A DNA stretch of 64,000 nucleotides from contig CM055101.1 of assembly GCA_029204225.1 (NCBI GenBank), positions 37,925,374 to 37,989,373 of the forward strand, written 5' to 3'. Below are positions 44,075 to 55,454 of the stretch, in pieces. The DNA comes from Diphasiastrum complanatum (taxonomy: Eukaryota > Streptophyta > Lycopodiopsida > Lycopodiales > Lycopodiaceae). The translations under genes and the position numbers were made by a program. Numbering within the stretch: the first letter of the stretch is position 1; the number at the start of each line of letters is the position of its first letter. The notes under the pieces are model-generated. The model was given only the letters and a program-made list of their open reading frames with translations, did not search any database and was not told the DNA's origin.

Positions 44075-44849
44075 GTTAAATTTCAGAGTAATGGACTCAA
44101 TTTGATCTACAAATGATCAATAAGATTGATTGGAATCTTGGAATCTTGATCTATATTGAAACTAGCATCCAAATCTAACTTCTACTTGACAATTTCTATA
44201 TATTCAAGCAAGAACAACCAAAGATAATGATCCAAAGGCTTCACACGTGTGAAGTATAGCCACGGTATGGCCTGCTAATAGCAAATAAGTTTACTTAAGA
44301 AATCCTAAGCATTCATCCACAAAGAACTTGCTTAAGAGAGTGAAAACACCTAGATTGCTCCCATATCAATGTTTCTCATCATTAGCCTCCAACTGGATCT
44401 CACATGGATGATATACAAAATCTTCATAATCTCTCTCTAAGCCATATCCAGCATGTGTGAGATAGCTCATAGTGCTTATCCATATCCACTTTGGCTAAGA
44501 TTCCACTAATTTGCCACATAATCCTTGGTAGCTAGTGTTGACCTTCTAGATTCCTACAATCTAGGAGATAACTCCTACATTTTAGGAGATTTGACATTTG
44601 CCTCAAACGAAATCTATATACAATGTGTTAGACCACTCCTACCCATGCTATATAGCATTTTTTACCACTAGAATGGTGTCAAGTGGCCTAATACTACTAA
44701 ACTAGTTTTTGGCCAATTTAACCACTAGTTTTCAAATTAAATGAGATGTACAACCTATATGATCTATCCAAATGACTTACGCATAGATTTCACACGTGGG
44801 AATAGGCTCCACACATGTCTAATGATGATAGGTACAAGTTTTTAGCTTC
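44075..44849 (-). repeat. 5' LTR of copia I
   Basis: Minus-strand LTR ending ATTTAACA at the primer site. It contains CACACGTGTGAAG near 44246 and the paired CACACGTGGGA and CACACATGTC blocks near 44792-44818. It starts, read in reverse, near TGAAGCTAAAAAC, where it interrupts the gag of element J. The exact start is uncertain by a few bases. Confidence 0.72.
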
Positions 44850-45224
44850 AACTCTCAAAACAAAAACATGCGTACCTTCATCCTTCTTTTGAAGACTTTG
44901 AAAAATTTTGCTCCTTAGGGTTAGAACCTTAGATGTAGACTTGGACTCATAAATCTTCTTCCAAGATTCCCAAGCCTCACTTGATGTTGTGCACTTACCA
45001 ACTTCCTTGAGAAGTTCATTAGTCAGATTCATCTTGATCACTTGTAGAATTTTTTTTTCCCTCTTGTCATATCTCAATTGTTCTTGAGGTGCCAAAGGTC
45101 TCTGCTCCACACCTACAACAATATCCATCAAATCATTCATCTCAAGCCTCACCTTCCAAGTAGAATAATTTTTTGAGGTAAGCCTATCATTGCCTTCCAA
45201 CATGAAGCCACTTGAGGTTGCCAT
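44850..45224 (-). pseudogene. gag: Copia J gag, N-terminal part
   Basis: Frame from 45224 starts MATSSGFMLEGNDRLTSKNY and continues STWKVRLEMNDLMDIVVG, IKMNLTNELLKEVGKCTTSS and YESKSTSKVLTLRSKIFQSL, ending in THVFVLRVEA where the LTR of copia I begins. It is the gag start only. Confidence 0.85.
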
Positions 45225-46049
45225 GTTGAAATGATATGATCTTCTCTTTGAACCTATTCCAATGCGCTTAGCACTCCCTCGAACATCAATAAATGAAACT
45301 CAAGAAGAAATCACAAAGATATGGAAACAATGTAGCCTCTCCTTTTTCTCTTTCTAGCAAATCCTAGCAAATAGAATGTTGATTTCTTGATCACAATAGA
45401 TCTAAACACAATATGATGAACTTTTTCCAATGCCTAAGATTGAAACACACTCTTGAAAAGTTCCAACAACTTAAAATCAAGAGATTCTATCAAATTTAGG
45501 GTTGGTAAAAAAATGAAAAATATTGAATCAAGCAAAATCTATATGCAAAAGCTAGAATCTAGATATCTCACCTAATAGAATGTACCATCCACAATCATGA
45601 GCAATTTTTGTCTCCACATTCTAGTAAGTGGTTTCAAAAATCAGCCATCCACAAGAGATTTGAACTAAAATGATGCTTGGGCCACAAAGATCCACTTTCC
45701 ATACTTGAAAATACAAGATTTGGTCTAGAAGCACCTCCAAATCCACAGAGAATTTATGGCACTCTCAAATCCACTTCTAGATTTGGCATACACACCAACT
45801 TTGGGAGATGAGTTCTCCACAAAGAAAGAAACTTTGATGATTATTTCTCCATGCAGGTACAACTAAAAACTTCTAGATACTTCATCAAAAACCTAGAAAT
45901 TCTAGTCTAGATGCAATGTATAAATTTAGCCAATTAGAATGGGTCCAAAATTGACCTCATTCATTTATCTACTTGCCAAAAATAGTACAAACAATATTAG
46001 GCCTTTATTGACAAATATGAACCTATCTTTAAGTTGAGATTTCATTTTG
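45225..46049 (-). other. probable leader of copia J and unassigned sequence
   Basis: The sequence before the J gag start is non-coding and probably its leader. 45810-45860 repeats 3290-3350. No primer site was found for J. Confidence 0.4.
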
Positions 46050-46789
46050 GCCTCAAAAATGCCAAATAAAAAAAACCAAACTAGTTGACTTTTTCACAGA
46101 GCTTAGGTTTGTATCAAGCATAAGATGGAGATGTTTTTTGCTTCTTGCAACTTTTTGGTAGTATCTCTTTGCTTTTTTTTCTCGATAATGGATTGAACTC
46201 CAAGTAAGTTTTTTCTAAGGATCTTGATCATTCCTAGCCTAGGAATCAGTGCTATGGTCTTTCTCCATAGCCATAAGTGTATTTCACGTGAAATTATATG
46301 GTTTTTTGAATGGAAGCCACAATTTTAGCTTGGATTTCATAAAATATATTGTATGTTGATGATTTCAAGAAAAACACTTGCTATTTTTCAGTCAATATGC
46401 GTTATTCTAAAGATTTCATGCCAGTTATACCATCGATACCATATCTAGACTATGTTTCCTGGTTCAAACTAGTCAAATTTGACTTTTTTTGGCCGAAAAT
46501 GAACAAAAAGAGTCGATATTGAGCATAATCAAAACCCTCTTATCTGAATGATGATTTTTATGGCTATAATTAAGGTCGATAGTACTTGTATAAGGGTAAG
46601 AGAGTTTCAAGTCTGATCTATTTGTTGCAAGAGTTCATCTTTTATCATTTCAACTGTATGTAATGTTGATTTAACCTTAGAAACAAATTTGTGAGTGATT
46701 TGACTAGTTTTTGGTTTGTGAAGGCTTATGAATTTACTCTTGGTCTAGACAATAGATTTGGGATCACATTTGGATCTGATTTTTTCACA
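46050..46789 (+). repeat. possible 5' LTR of copia K
   Basis: It ends GATTTTTTCACA and is followed by TGGTATTAGGGTAGC at 46790, a degraded primer site. The start is not defined and the body does not match the K 3' LTR, so this may be an LTR of another family joined to K. Confidence 0.45.
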
Positions 46790-48203
46790 TGGTATTAGGG
46801 TAGCAAAATAGCAAATTTTCAAATTGGACCACATATAGTATAACTCTTTGATTCTAGCTTCATTTTGGTGAGGAGACATACTGATTTTGTGTAGGATAGA
46901 TGGTGTTGGTACCATCTCTTTGTGTCTAGAATCATCAAGAAGTATGGATCTAGAAAATGTGTTATGTACCATTAATCACCAAGAATATGCTAAGTGTTGG
47001 TCAACTTATGGAAAGTGGTTTGGATGTCCACTTCAAGCATGGTGTTTGTTCCATTTTGAAGAAGGATAATTGCATAGAAAAAGGATTTAAACAAGGGAGA
47101 TTGTTTAAATTGGAGGCTTATGTTGCTATTGAGAGTGTAACTAACAATTTTGGTGACAAGAAGCTTGCAAGGATTGAGGAGGAGCATCAAAGAGAAGAAG
47201 ATTTTGAGGATCAACCTCAAAACCGGAGGAGCTCAAAGACAAAGGCCAAATCATCAAATTGCATGAAAATTTTCCATTGAAATGTGCATCTTGCAAGGGT
47301 GAAGGGTAGTGGAGAGTCTACTATATTTGAATCCTTCTTGGATAGTATTAGTAGAATAGAAATGACTTGTTTCTTATCTTTAGGATTGATGGTGTTTAGT
47401 ACTTTGTATGACAAGACAATGAAGTTGGATGCTTCCCAATCTACATTTGTTGTTGATAAAGCATTTTCATTGGATAAATATTTTTGTAATAGTTTGAATA
47501 GTGTCATAAAATGAAACATCATTTGTTTTGGAAATCTTTGTTTCCACATGCTTTGTGCATGATTATTCTAATGCAATAACCAAAGATTATCCTGCTTCAA
47601 TGATAGGAATAATGGTAGTGTTTTGCTCTTCAAGTAGAGCTTGTAGAATCTACATGTTTTCCACCAAAGAAGTTGCCAATGGTGGAAATGTGATCTTTCA
47701 AGAGTGAAATATTTGTAAACTTGAAGAAGCACCTTTTGATCAACACCTTATTCAAATCATTGATTGTTTGGAGTTAAGTCAAGTGGAGGAGCAAGCTCAA
47801 GACCCAAGGACTCCAAGAAAAACTTTGAGTAAGAAGATGGAGCCATCAATCATACGGATCAAACAAGGCAAGGCAACAATATGTCTGCACTTAATAGCTT
47901 AATTGATGTATCTTCAAGGCAACAGTATGTCTGCCCTTAATAGCTTAATTGATGTATCTTCAAGTGCCTTGGAATTCATAGCTTGGCATGATGTATAGTT
48001 TTGAAGTTTGCTACATGTATATAGACACATTTATGGAACATCTTGTAAGGTATCCTTCAAGAGGTGGTGAAAGATCCTTCATGGACATGATTCTCTATTG
48101 GAATCTCAAAAGTTCCTTGTTTGTCGATGGATTTTTTAGACACTTCTAAAAGTATTCGTTTATCTAGCAAAGAAAGTAAATAGATCAAGCTAAATTTGAG
48201 GAG
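46790..48203 (+). mobile_element. Copia K internal remnant
   Basis: Short leader, then a jump to the protease-integrase linker (CRIDGVGTISLCLESSRSMD near 46888-46950; MLSVGQLMESGLDVHFKHGV, CSILKKDNCIEKGFKQGRLF near 46986-47115). Decayed sequence follows. Near 47640-47770 an integrase C-terminal stretch (IYMFSTKEVANGGNVIFQE, LEEAPFDQHL) ends in a charged tail. 47985-48203 matches the 3' untranslated part of the intron copia (20270-20485). Reverse transcriptase is missing. Confidence 0.78.
47870..47961. repeat. 46-bp tandem duplication
   Basis: AAGGCAACAATATGTCTGC (47870) and AAGGCAACAGTATGTCTGC (47916) begin two adjacent copies that both end GATGTATCTTC. Confidence 0.9.
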
Positions 48204-48738
48204 TGTGAGAAATTGCCAAAAATTGGCAAATCTAGCTTGTTCAAAATCATGTAGATTGTACATAGGTGGGTCCCACACACATGTGAGGCCATGCTTCCAA
48301 GTGGGAATACACTCTAGAGTAGGTTAGATTAAGTCTAAAAAGTTGGTCAAGTTAGTTTTGTAGTGGTTCGTACATTATAGGACCTAATTCCTAGGTTTTT
48401 GGAGTAGGTAGATCAATCTAGCCACCTACATGGCAAAACTCTAGGATGAGGCTAGGATGGAAAATTAGGATGAGAAAGCTAAATAAAGCTCCTTATTACA
48501 TGCTGAATTTTCACTTAACTCGAGGTGGGGAAGAGGCTTTCTATGTATCCATCTCTCCATAATGAACACTTAGATTATTTTTGAGAGCTCATTGGCAAAA
48601 CTCGAGTTCTACACTATGTACTTTGATTGTTTTTGGATCTAAGTAAGAAAAAAGTGCTTTTTCACTTCATTTTCAGTCTACAGGCCGTACTGAGTACTGT
48701 TCACATGTGTGTAGGATGTACTTTGCTTTTGATCAATG
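48204..48738 (+). repeat. 3' LTR of copia K, truncated
   Basis: It starts TGTGAGAAATTGCC after TTTGAGGAG and follows the family pattern (ATTACATGCTG near 48508, CTCCATAATGAACAC, CAGGCCGTACTGAG near 48681). The last ~150 bases of the LTR are replaced from about 48739 by the end of a D-family LTR. Confidence 0.85.
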
Positions 48739-48897
48739 ATTGCAGACCATATGCTACAACGATTCTCTTCTCTAATCTGAGCTATGTTCTTTGCACTGGT
48801 AGTTGTATAGATCTTGTATTGACTGCATGCTAGTGAATCGATCTTGCTATAGACTTAGTTATTGGCAATAGTATCTGCTGTGTTCTTTATTATCATG
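48739..48897 (+). repeat. D-family LTR end fragment
   Basis: It is the reverse of 63471-63630 with good identity: CCATATGCTAC, GATTCTCTTCTCTAAT, GACTGCATGCTAGTGAATCG, ending TTCTTTATTATCA. The 5' part of the LTR is missing. The same repeat found empty at 30310-30600 follows directly. Confidence 0.85.
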
Positions 48898-49262
48898 ACC
48901 TTCTTCTATTTTGGTGTGAGAGAGAGAGAGGTTCTTTAAGTACTGTGTACTCCAATTTCCGGCAAATGGTTGTGCAGATGTTTCTGAAAATCATAAGATT
49001 TTGCTGGAAGAAAAAGAGTGTCAAAATCCAATCAAGAGTTCTGATGGTGCAAAATTTTACGAGTTCTAGAAATCTAGGTTGTTTTGTGTTTTTTGTATGC
49101 GTGTGGTGAGAGCCCAGAGGGGAAGAGGTAGTGAATGCCCAGAGGGGAAGAGGTAGGGGAACTGATGTTGGCATCTGCATTCAATTCCAACGCACTTCTC
49201 TTCCTGCCTACATCCTTTGTCAGCATTGGATTTCTCAATAGCCTCAGTTGAAGATAACTGGC
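48898..49262 (+). repeat. repeat copy, inverted partner of 30310-30600
   Basis: See the shared blocks listed for 30310-30600. This copy has an additional ~90 bases (49135-49225), including a duplicated GCCCAGAGGGGAAGAGGTA (49109 and 49137). Confidence 0.85.
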
Positions 49263-50082
49263 GATCGCAATTGACGATCTAATTTCTTAGTATGAATAGT
49301 TGTTCATATTCATACAGATTACTTCATTGAAAATCAGGATTATTAAAAACGTTTGAATACTTAGCTCTCTCTCTCTCGAGCCTGCAAGCTTGAACACTCC
49401 TGAGCATTCTAGCTCACTTCTTAGAGTTGATTTAGAGATTGCTATTGCACTATTGCTCATCAACATTGTGCATTAATTCAGACTTTCTTTTTAGCCGCTC
49501 AGAGATAGCATAGAGTACACGGCTTCAATCCGCAACTTATTGTATTCATTTACTTCTGTTTCGTTTTGAATCAATACTATTCTTTATTGTGTTCAGTTTC
49601 GTCTCAGAATGTATGCATTTCTGTATTTCTTTGCGACTAATTATTTGTCTGATAATCTTCGATGCCTAATTGTTTGGCTACGTAATCATTGTAATACTGA
49701 CAATTTCAAAGTTAGTTACTATAAGTTCAAACATGATTTCTATCACTATTGTCTTATTTGAAATTGATAGGCATAGTCATGCATTGGAAAGATGAAGATA
49801 CTATTATTTTGCCATGCACGAAAGGTGTTCTTTCTAGACACACGAATTATTTTCATTCATTTCTTTTTGAGCTAGACCTATATTCTACATACCACTTCCC
49901 AATTAATTATCCATAAATACCACTGTTAGCAATGGAAAGTCATTTAACCTTTCATGCACTATCATCCAAGGAACTCAGGTAGATACTTTATCTTCCAAGG
50001 ATCACATGAACTCGGGTTGTTAGATTCAAAACAAGAAATTTTCAAATATATTCACAGATAAAAAGGTAGCACTCAATGTTCC
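49263..50082. other. unassigned non-coding stretch
   Basis: No gene, repeat or element boundary recognised. CT-rich tract at 49365-49380. Confidence 0.4.
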
Positions 50083-50850
50083 CTATTTTGTGATTTGAGA
50101 TATCCATAAAGGGGTCATGACCAACATCTCAACAATCCCTACAAAAAAACCCTCTTGTGATCTATAGCAATTGGCATCTTTTAAGTTAGCACTTTGTAAA
50201 AATCCACCGAAGTAGTCTAGTTGAAAGGCTAGTGTATGGATCATGATTTTATCCATGGCCACCCCTAGATCTTTCCACTTATTACGACCTGGCATCAACA
50301 CATAGCAAGGATCCACTCGTAGTTGGCAAGGACTTGCAACATTGCTCCTTATAGAATCAGGAGCTTTCTCAAAAACTATAACTCTCCAGGCCGGTTGCTT
50401 ATCAGTTTTTTTGGCCTCAATCTCTGAGGTTTTGATCTTTATGACCTAACCACCACGCAAGGACTCATGCGGGTGTTGCTGCAAAAAGCTTTTGATTTCA
50501 TCCTCGACGATGATGGGCCTTCGAAACAACGGTCTGGTCCCGGATGTGGATGGACCTGTTTGCATTACTGATGGAGTTGGTAGGACCTCTTCAACCTCTG
50601 GCGCTCCTCCCTGATCCGGTCCTGAATCCATAGCTGCATCCAATTCTGTCTGATCATGCTGTTGAGGCAAGAATTGTGGCATGACCAAAATTTCAAGTTG
50701 TGGATTTGACTCTTAAACCTGAGAGGTTTTCTTCTCATAATTCTTGATGGTCTCTTTGGCCTTTTTTAGCTCTGTCGAGGTCGTGCCTTTGAATATGTCG
50801 AATCGGCTCTGAAATCCTTGCAAGTTGATAGGTTTCAACTTTTTTGAACA
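50083..50850 (-). pseudogene. unidentified broken gene, one frame with two stops
   Basis: Frames 50688-50446 and 50316-50083 are in the same phase, separated by one TAG at 50446 and 43 open codons. A further open part precedes them (SRFDIFKGTTSTELKKAKET near 50815-50745) before another stop. Features: Lys/Glu-rich start, a low-complexity Pro/Ser/Gly stretch (EEVLPTPSVMQTGPSTSGTR), then a compact C-terminus (MPGRNKWKDLGVAMDKIMIH). The layout resembles a transposon gag or a plant-specific protein, but I cannot assign a family. Confidence 0.45.
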
Positions 50851-50909
50851 AATAGTTGATTTCCGTTAGTGTGACCAGATAATCAAGAGTTTGTATTTGA
50901 AGATACGTA

Positions 50910-51225
50910 CATTAGAGGAGTTTTCGATTCCAAAAGGGCCGTATAAGAAATCACGCCTTAGTAAGAGAATGTTAGAGAGAGAATGATAAAATGAACAATT
51001 TTTTTTTTGTTTTCTTAGTTTTCGGTGCTGCATGCCATCTAAGTTGTGTGGCTGGCTCATTTTTTGAAGTATATTAATAGTGTGCATGAAACAAAGCATG
51101 CTGCCAAGAAACAAAGCACACGCCACAAGTGGGAGAAAATTCCTTCCAAAAATTTATGTGTAAAGGATCAAAGTTTTACATAAATAGAACCTCTAGCCTT
51201 TTAGATTTCTCTAATCATGTTGTCA
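50910..51225. mobile_element. possible third, diverged TIR element
   Basis: CATTAGAGGAGTTTTCGATTC with CAAAAGGGCC at 50910 is the left terminal repeat of the 377-bp MITE. A weak candidate right end (TTTAGATTTCTCTAATCATG) lies near 51200-51222. The interior does not match the other two copies well, so it may be a solo end or a relative. Confidence 0.4.
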
Positions 51226-51516
51226 CACTAATTTGCATGTCAACTTGTCGAATACTTGTGAGTCGTCCTGAGAATGATTTTGAGGAGCTTTGTAAGGAAG
51301 TTTTAGCAATGTGGGCTCCTTTTGCAGCTTTTTATTGATGCTATATGTCTTGTTCTTGTAAGTGTTGTGATTGCTTTTTGCAGAGTTCAGGTTTATTGTT
51401 ATTCTACTCTTCCTTAGATTTATAGTTAATATTGTTGTAGATAATGTACTGATGTTTCTAGCTTCTTGGTTGAGTAAGATGTTCCCTCTGTTATTAGATT
51501 AACCACCCCTTTGTGT

Positions 51517-51583
51517 AGGATTAAGGGTTTGGAAGGCAAGGCTTAACCTTGTAGAGGTTCAAATCCTCTTCTCTTAAACTATT
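51517..51583 (+). pseudogene. tRNA-like remnant with B box
   Basis: AGAGGTTCAAATCCTCT is a perfect T arm with the B-box consensus. GCAAGGCTTAACCTTG gives an anticodon-like hairpin. TAAGGGT and TCTCTTA could pair as acceptor ends. The D arm is missing and the size is short, so it is at most a tRNA pseudogene. Confidence 0.35.
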
Positions 51584-51738
51584 GAAATAAGGGAGAACTT
51601 GAAATTGGGTCTGACTTTTGCTTTTATGTTTTCTCAAATTTGAAAATGCAAATTAAAAAGAACTCAATTATGAGATGAAAATGAAAGCTCTTAATTTTTA
51701 TAGAATCATAAGTTAGATACGAACATTCCATCATATTC

Positions 51739-52252
51739 TATGCAAAGAGTAGATCAATTTTGCTTTTGGCCTCATCTCTATCAGAGTTCAAATAAAAGAG
51801 TTATGGTAGATCAAAGATTTATAGTACAAGATAAGCTTTTGATGACGCGACACTTGATTATGTGGAATATCTCCACCACGCGAGGATCTGCATTATGGTA
51901 AAAAAGACTTGTCTATTCTCGCATCATGGCGATATGCCACATCATCATATTCTATGCAAAGAGTAGATCAATTTTGCTTTTGACCTCATCTCTATTAGAG
52001 TTCAGATAAGAAAGTTATGGTAGATCAAAGATTTATAGTACAACATAAGCATTTGATGATGTGGCATTTATAGTATTTGATGATGTGGAATATCTCCACC
52101 ACGCGAGGATCTACATTCTGGTAAAAAAAACTTGTCTATTCTCGTGTCATGGCGATATGCCACATCATCAAAATCTTTGATTAGCCATAACTTTCTTATT
52201 TGAACTCGGATGGAGATGAAGTGAAAAGCAAAAATGATCTACTCTTCGCGTA
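51739..52252. mobile_element. foldback element with 81-bp inverted ends and internal tandem duplication
   Basis: 51739-51819 (TATGCAAAGAGTAGATCAAT ...) is the inverse of 52172-52252 (... TGATCTACTCTTCGCGTA) with about ten mismatches. Inside, a ~215-base unit is present twice: CATATTCTATGCAAAGAGTA at 51733 and 51948, and AATATCTCCACCACGCGAGG at 51868 and 52088. There is no coding capacity. Confidence 0.87.
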
Positions 52253-52700
52253 AAATCCATGTTTTCAGAAGGTTAATCCTACGCATGCAATAACTAGAAT
52301 CATGTGCCCAGGCTCCAACAGTCCATACAAACCGAACAATTCACCAATAAATTATCTATGAACTTGAACAAACACATGATTCAAAGCATTGTACAAAATG
52401 CAGCAATGAATCTAGTAACTTAATCAACCATTACAGATTTTTTCAACACCAGTTGAAAGTTCCCTTAAGAAATCATGAAATTACAATAGATTCCCACAAA
52501 TTCGCAGCATCTTTACAAAAATCCAAGTAGAAGTGCACTTTACCATAATCTCAAAAAACATGCTACAAAAACCGGAATTTGTGCATCCAACTCCATAATT
52601 CCCTTGAGAACAAAAACACTCCTCCAGGATGTAAATCCAAGCGTTTCAAACTCCCAAATCGCTATAAAGCTTGTCTCCATCCTATCCAAGACCGCATCTT
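52253..52700. other. probable minus-strand copia leader, otherwise unassigned
   Basis: No ORF or repeat identified. Its position left of a minus-strand primer-like site suggests it is the internal leader of an otherwise lost element. Confidence 0.35.
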
Positions 52701-52887
52701 AGCCGAGCTCTAATACCAATGTAAAGTGTGTGGACGGGAGAAATCCTACCTCAATATATAGAGAGTAAATTCCTGTGCATGAACATATGCAATCCCATGC
52801 AGGTCAACTATAAATAGATCACATATATTCATGCAGTCCTTCTGCCTATATCCATGACATGTACATGCAATACTCCATATGTCTCAA
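52701..52887 (-). repeat. minus-strand LTR end with primer-like site
   Basis: On the minus strand CCGTCCACACACTTTACA is followed by TTGGTATTAGAGCTCGG, a diverged initiator-Met primer site. TCTATATATTGAGG near 52755 is a likely TATA region. The LTR's other end is not defined. Confidence 0.5.
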
Positions 52888-53887
52888 TTAGAGTGTCTTG
52901 GACCTCTCGAAATAATTAGTCACAAACAGGCCTTGACTTGGAATTAAATCTCGACATGATGAATAATCTTGAACATTGAAGGGCCAATCTACCCTATTAG
53001 GACTATCCCATGTCCTTAGTTGAATATGGCCATAACAGATAGACTGGCTGCAGCTAGAGTTATCTTTAGAAATAGACAAACCCAAATGTTTCTTTGCTTT
53101 GCAGGCCACAGAATTCGGATTAGAAAGTAAATTTGAAGTGGAAGAAGTATAGAGTCCGTAACATTTAAGCTGCAGCAAGGAGGGGCTGTCCAAGTCGGAG
53201 GAAAGAGAATATTCTTACACAACTTCTCGCTAGGATCATCATGGAGACAATCGTTGATGAAAGCCCCAAAATGAGAACTAGGAGGTAAAAATTCATTATT
53301 GGAAGAGCTTTCCATCTAGCTGGGCGAACTACCAAGGATAGGGAGACCGAAGCCTGAGGGGGATTTAATCAAAGCATTAGAAGCAAAGCATGAAGATTTT
53401 TTCTTGTAGATGACCTTCTGGAAAGCAGGAGAGGGAGGGGCACAAGGGCACCCAGACAAGAGCAAAGAAATAGGCTGAGATAATATTTGCAAAAAGGGGG
53501 AGCGGATCAAAGAGAATCAGTTGCTCAATGTAGCCATTGTTGTCGAAAATACTAAGCAAGGAAGGAGAAACATCAGTTAACTTCCAAAGGATGCAAGCAT
53601 TAATGTGAGGTGAAAGAAGTGAAGAGTAATGCGAACCAGCAGGAAAATAGACTCAGTATTACGAGGACTGAAACACGTGTTAAACTTGAAAGTAGAGACA
53701 AGATAGTTACTAAACTAGAACGGGAAAGAGAGGAGACATTCACACTAGAGGCAAACCAAAAAAGAAAGCAGTTGTCACCCAGTGAGCAGAGATCAAGGAA
53801 ATGATTAGAGCGAGGGGACAAGAAAAGGCCTATACACTCTTTGATGAGAGAGCGATCAACAACAATAGATCCAAAAAATAAGACCAC
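52888..53887 (-). pseudogene. unidentified minus-strand ORF group
   Basis: Four frames (53887-53600, 53510-53316, 53315-53016, 53193-52888) follow one another with stops and frame changes. 53315-53016 starts MESSSNNEFLPPSSHFGAFI directly after the stop of the preceding frame. The first is very Leu/Ser-rich (FLDLCSLGDNCFLFWFASSV). It looks like one long decayed ORF, perhaps from a LINE or a captured gene, but no diagnostic motif is visible. Confidence 0.35.
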
Positions 53888-54379
53888 TAAAGAGTCAAAA
53901 AGCGAGACTGTAAAGCTTTAAGGGCTTCAAGGTCCAGCAGGAAGGAGAGGGTGAGTTGTCCATCAAAAAACTTTTGATCCTCAATAGAGGTACTAACCGC
54001 CTTTACCATTTATCCACTTGAGAACAGGAAGAAATAGAATGAGCTAGGTTATTATTGAAAGCATCTAAATAACTAACAGGAGGTTTAGCTACTCAAGGAA
54101 GAGACATAAGCCCTCTATACATGATTGGAATATTGTTGGGGACTTGATGAAAGCAGAAGCATGAGTACTTCTACCTTGAATAGGGGATAATAGAGGGGAT
54201 CTGGAGGAAGGAGCCTCGTATCTTACTGGCACGGGGCTTTTGGCCGCGACCAAGTTCAATGGATGACGCGTGTCCTAGGTGTCCCTTTTGATGCTGCTCG
54301 CCATCCTGCCCGCCCTGCCCGGACCTCTTCTTTGCCTGCTTGCCAGGTGATCTCCATTCTTTATCCCATAATATTTCTC
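53888..54379. other. unassigned stretch
   Basis: Non-coding as far as I can see. A CCTGCCCGCCCTGCCCGG pyrimidine-rich stretch at 54306 leads into the GC island. Confidence 0.4.
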
Positions 54380-54429
54380 AATAACTTATTATCTTCACAT
54401 ATATAGCCCAAGTGCACCTCACTCCTCAT

Positions 54430-54735
54430 ACGCATGTGTGTGCACAAGCTTGGCCCAGTGGTCCCAGCATGGCGCCAGCACAGGTGGCGCCAACGCCCAG
54501 GCGGTCCCGGGTGCCCGGGCGCCTCGGTGGTCCCGGCGCCACCCGTCGGGACCACCGAGCGGGTGGCGCCGGTACCACCGAGGTGGGGTGGCACCTGGCG
54601 CCAATGGTGGCGCCGGGCGCCGGGACCGCCTAGGCAAGGGGGTAGCGCAGTGCTAGGCGTTGGCGCTAGGCCGGTCCCAACACCACCTGAGCGGGGGCAC
54701 CTGGCGCCAGCAGGTGGACCCGCCCCCCGCACAAC
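54430..54735. repeat. GC-rich island with hairpins
   Basis: A sharply GC-rich block in AT-rich DNA, with many GGCGCC and GGTACC-type palindromes. A perfect 13-bp inverted repeat CTCGGTGGTCCCG / CGGGACCACCGAG lies at 54523-54535 and 54547-54559. Frames are open on several strands at once (54434-54973 plus, 54789-54361 minus), which reflects base composition rather than genes. Confidence 0.75.
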
Positions 54736-54938
54736 AAAACTCCACTCTTGCTGCGAATTCAGTTCCCTACCCGAACTGCACGTGTCCATCGCTTATTGGA
54801 ACGGGGCCAAAGTTGTCCCCGTGCCAATAAGCGACAAGGGAGGAAGGAGGAAGGACCTGCATTTCACGTTTTTGAAAAAGATTGTCAATAGAATGAAAAG
54901 AGTCACAAACTCAGATACAAAAGCAGAAGAACTGGTCC

Positions 54939-55048
54939 AGGGAACCAAAAGGCAAAACCCACTGAGTGTTTAAAAACACAAGAGAGAAACGAAGGGAACC
55001 AAAAGGAAAAACCCACTGTGTGCTTAAAAATACAAGAGGGAAAAGAAG
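54939..55048. repeat. 54-bp tandem duplication, purine-rich
   Basis: GGGAACCAAAAGGCAAAACC (54939) and GGGAACCAAAAGGAAAAACC (54993) start two adjacent copies. Purine-rich sequence continues to about 55200. Confidence 0.85.
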
Positions 55049-55200
55049 CAAAACAACAAAGAGTAAAAACCCAAAAAGAAGGGCAGTTGGAACAGAGGTC
55101 AAGGGAAGAGAAAGGGATCCAACATGGAGTAAAGGAGCAAAAGAAAAAGATCAAAGTGTGTTAAAAAACACACAGACAGAAACTAAAAACTACTCATGAA

Positions 55201-55454
55201 GCCCCTTCAAGACTCTAAAAATTTGGATCTTTTCTAGGCCATTTTCTCAAAAGATTAAGATAGATTTTTTTTTTCACCATCTCTAAAATTGATATACGTC
55301 TACTTTCACATCAAATTAATAGAATTTAATTTTAACATACTTATCTTAGTCATTTCCAAACAAGTGAGCATGGAGGCTCCTCTTATTTTCAGCACGTGCT
55401 GGCATGCGTCAGGGTGCATCAGGCAACGAGTTTTTTTTATAAACAAAAAACTGG
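55201..55454. other. spacer between repeat and MITE
   Basis: Contains CATGCGTCAGGGTGCATCAGG near 55403, a short stretch that recurs in similar form at about 56165-56180 on the other side of the MITE. Confidence 0.45.

Noticed and set aside
54361-54973. Long overlapping frames of 142 and 179 codons on both strands
   Set aside because: They lie in a GC-rich repeat block where stop codons are rare, and they are rich in Pro, Gly and Arg without domain pattern.
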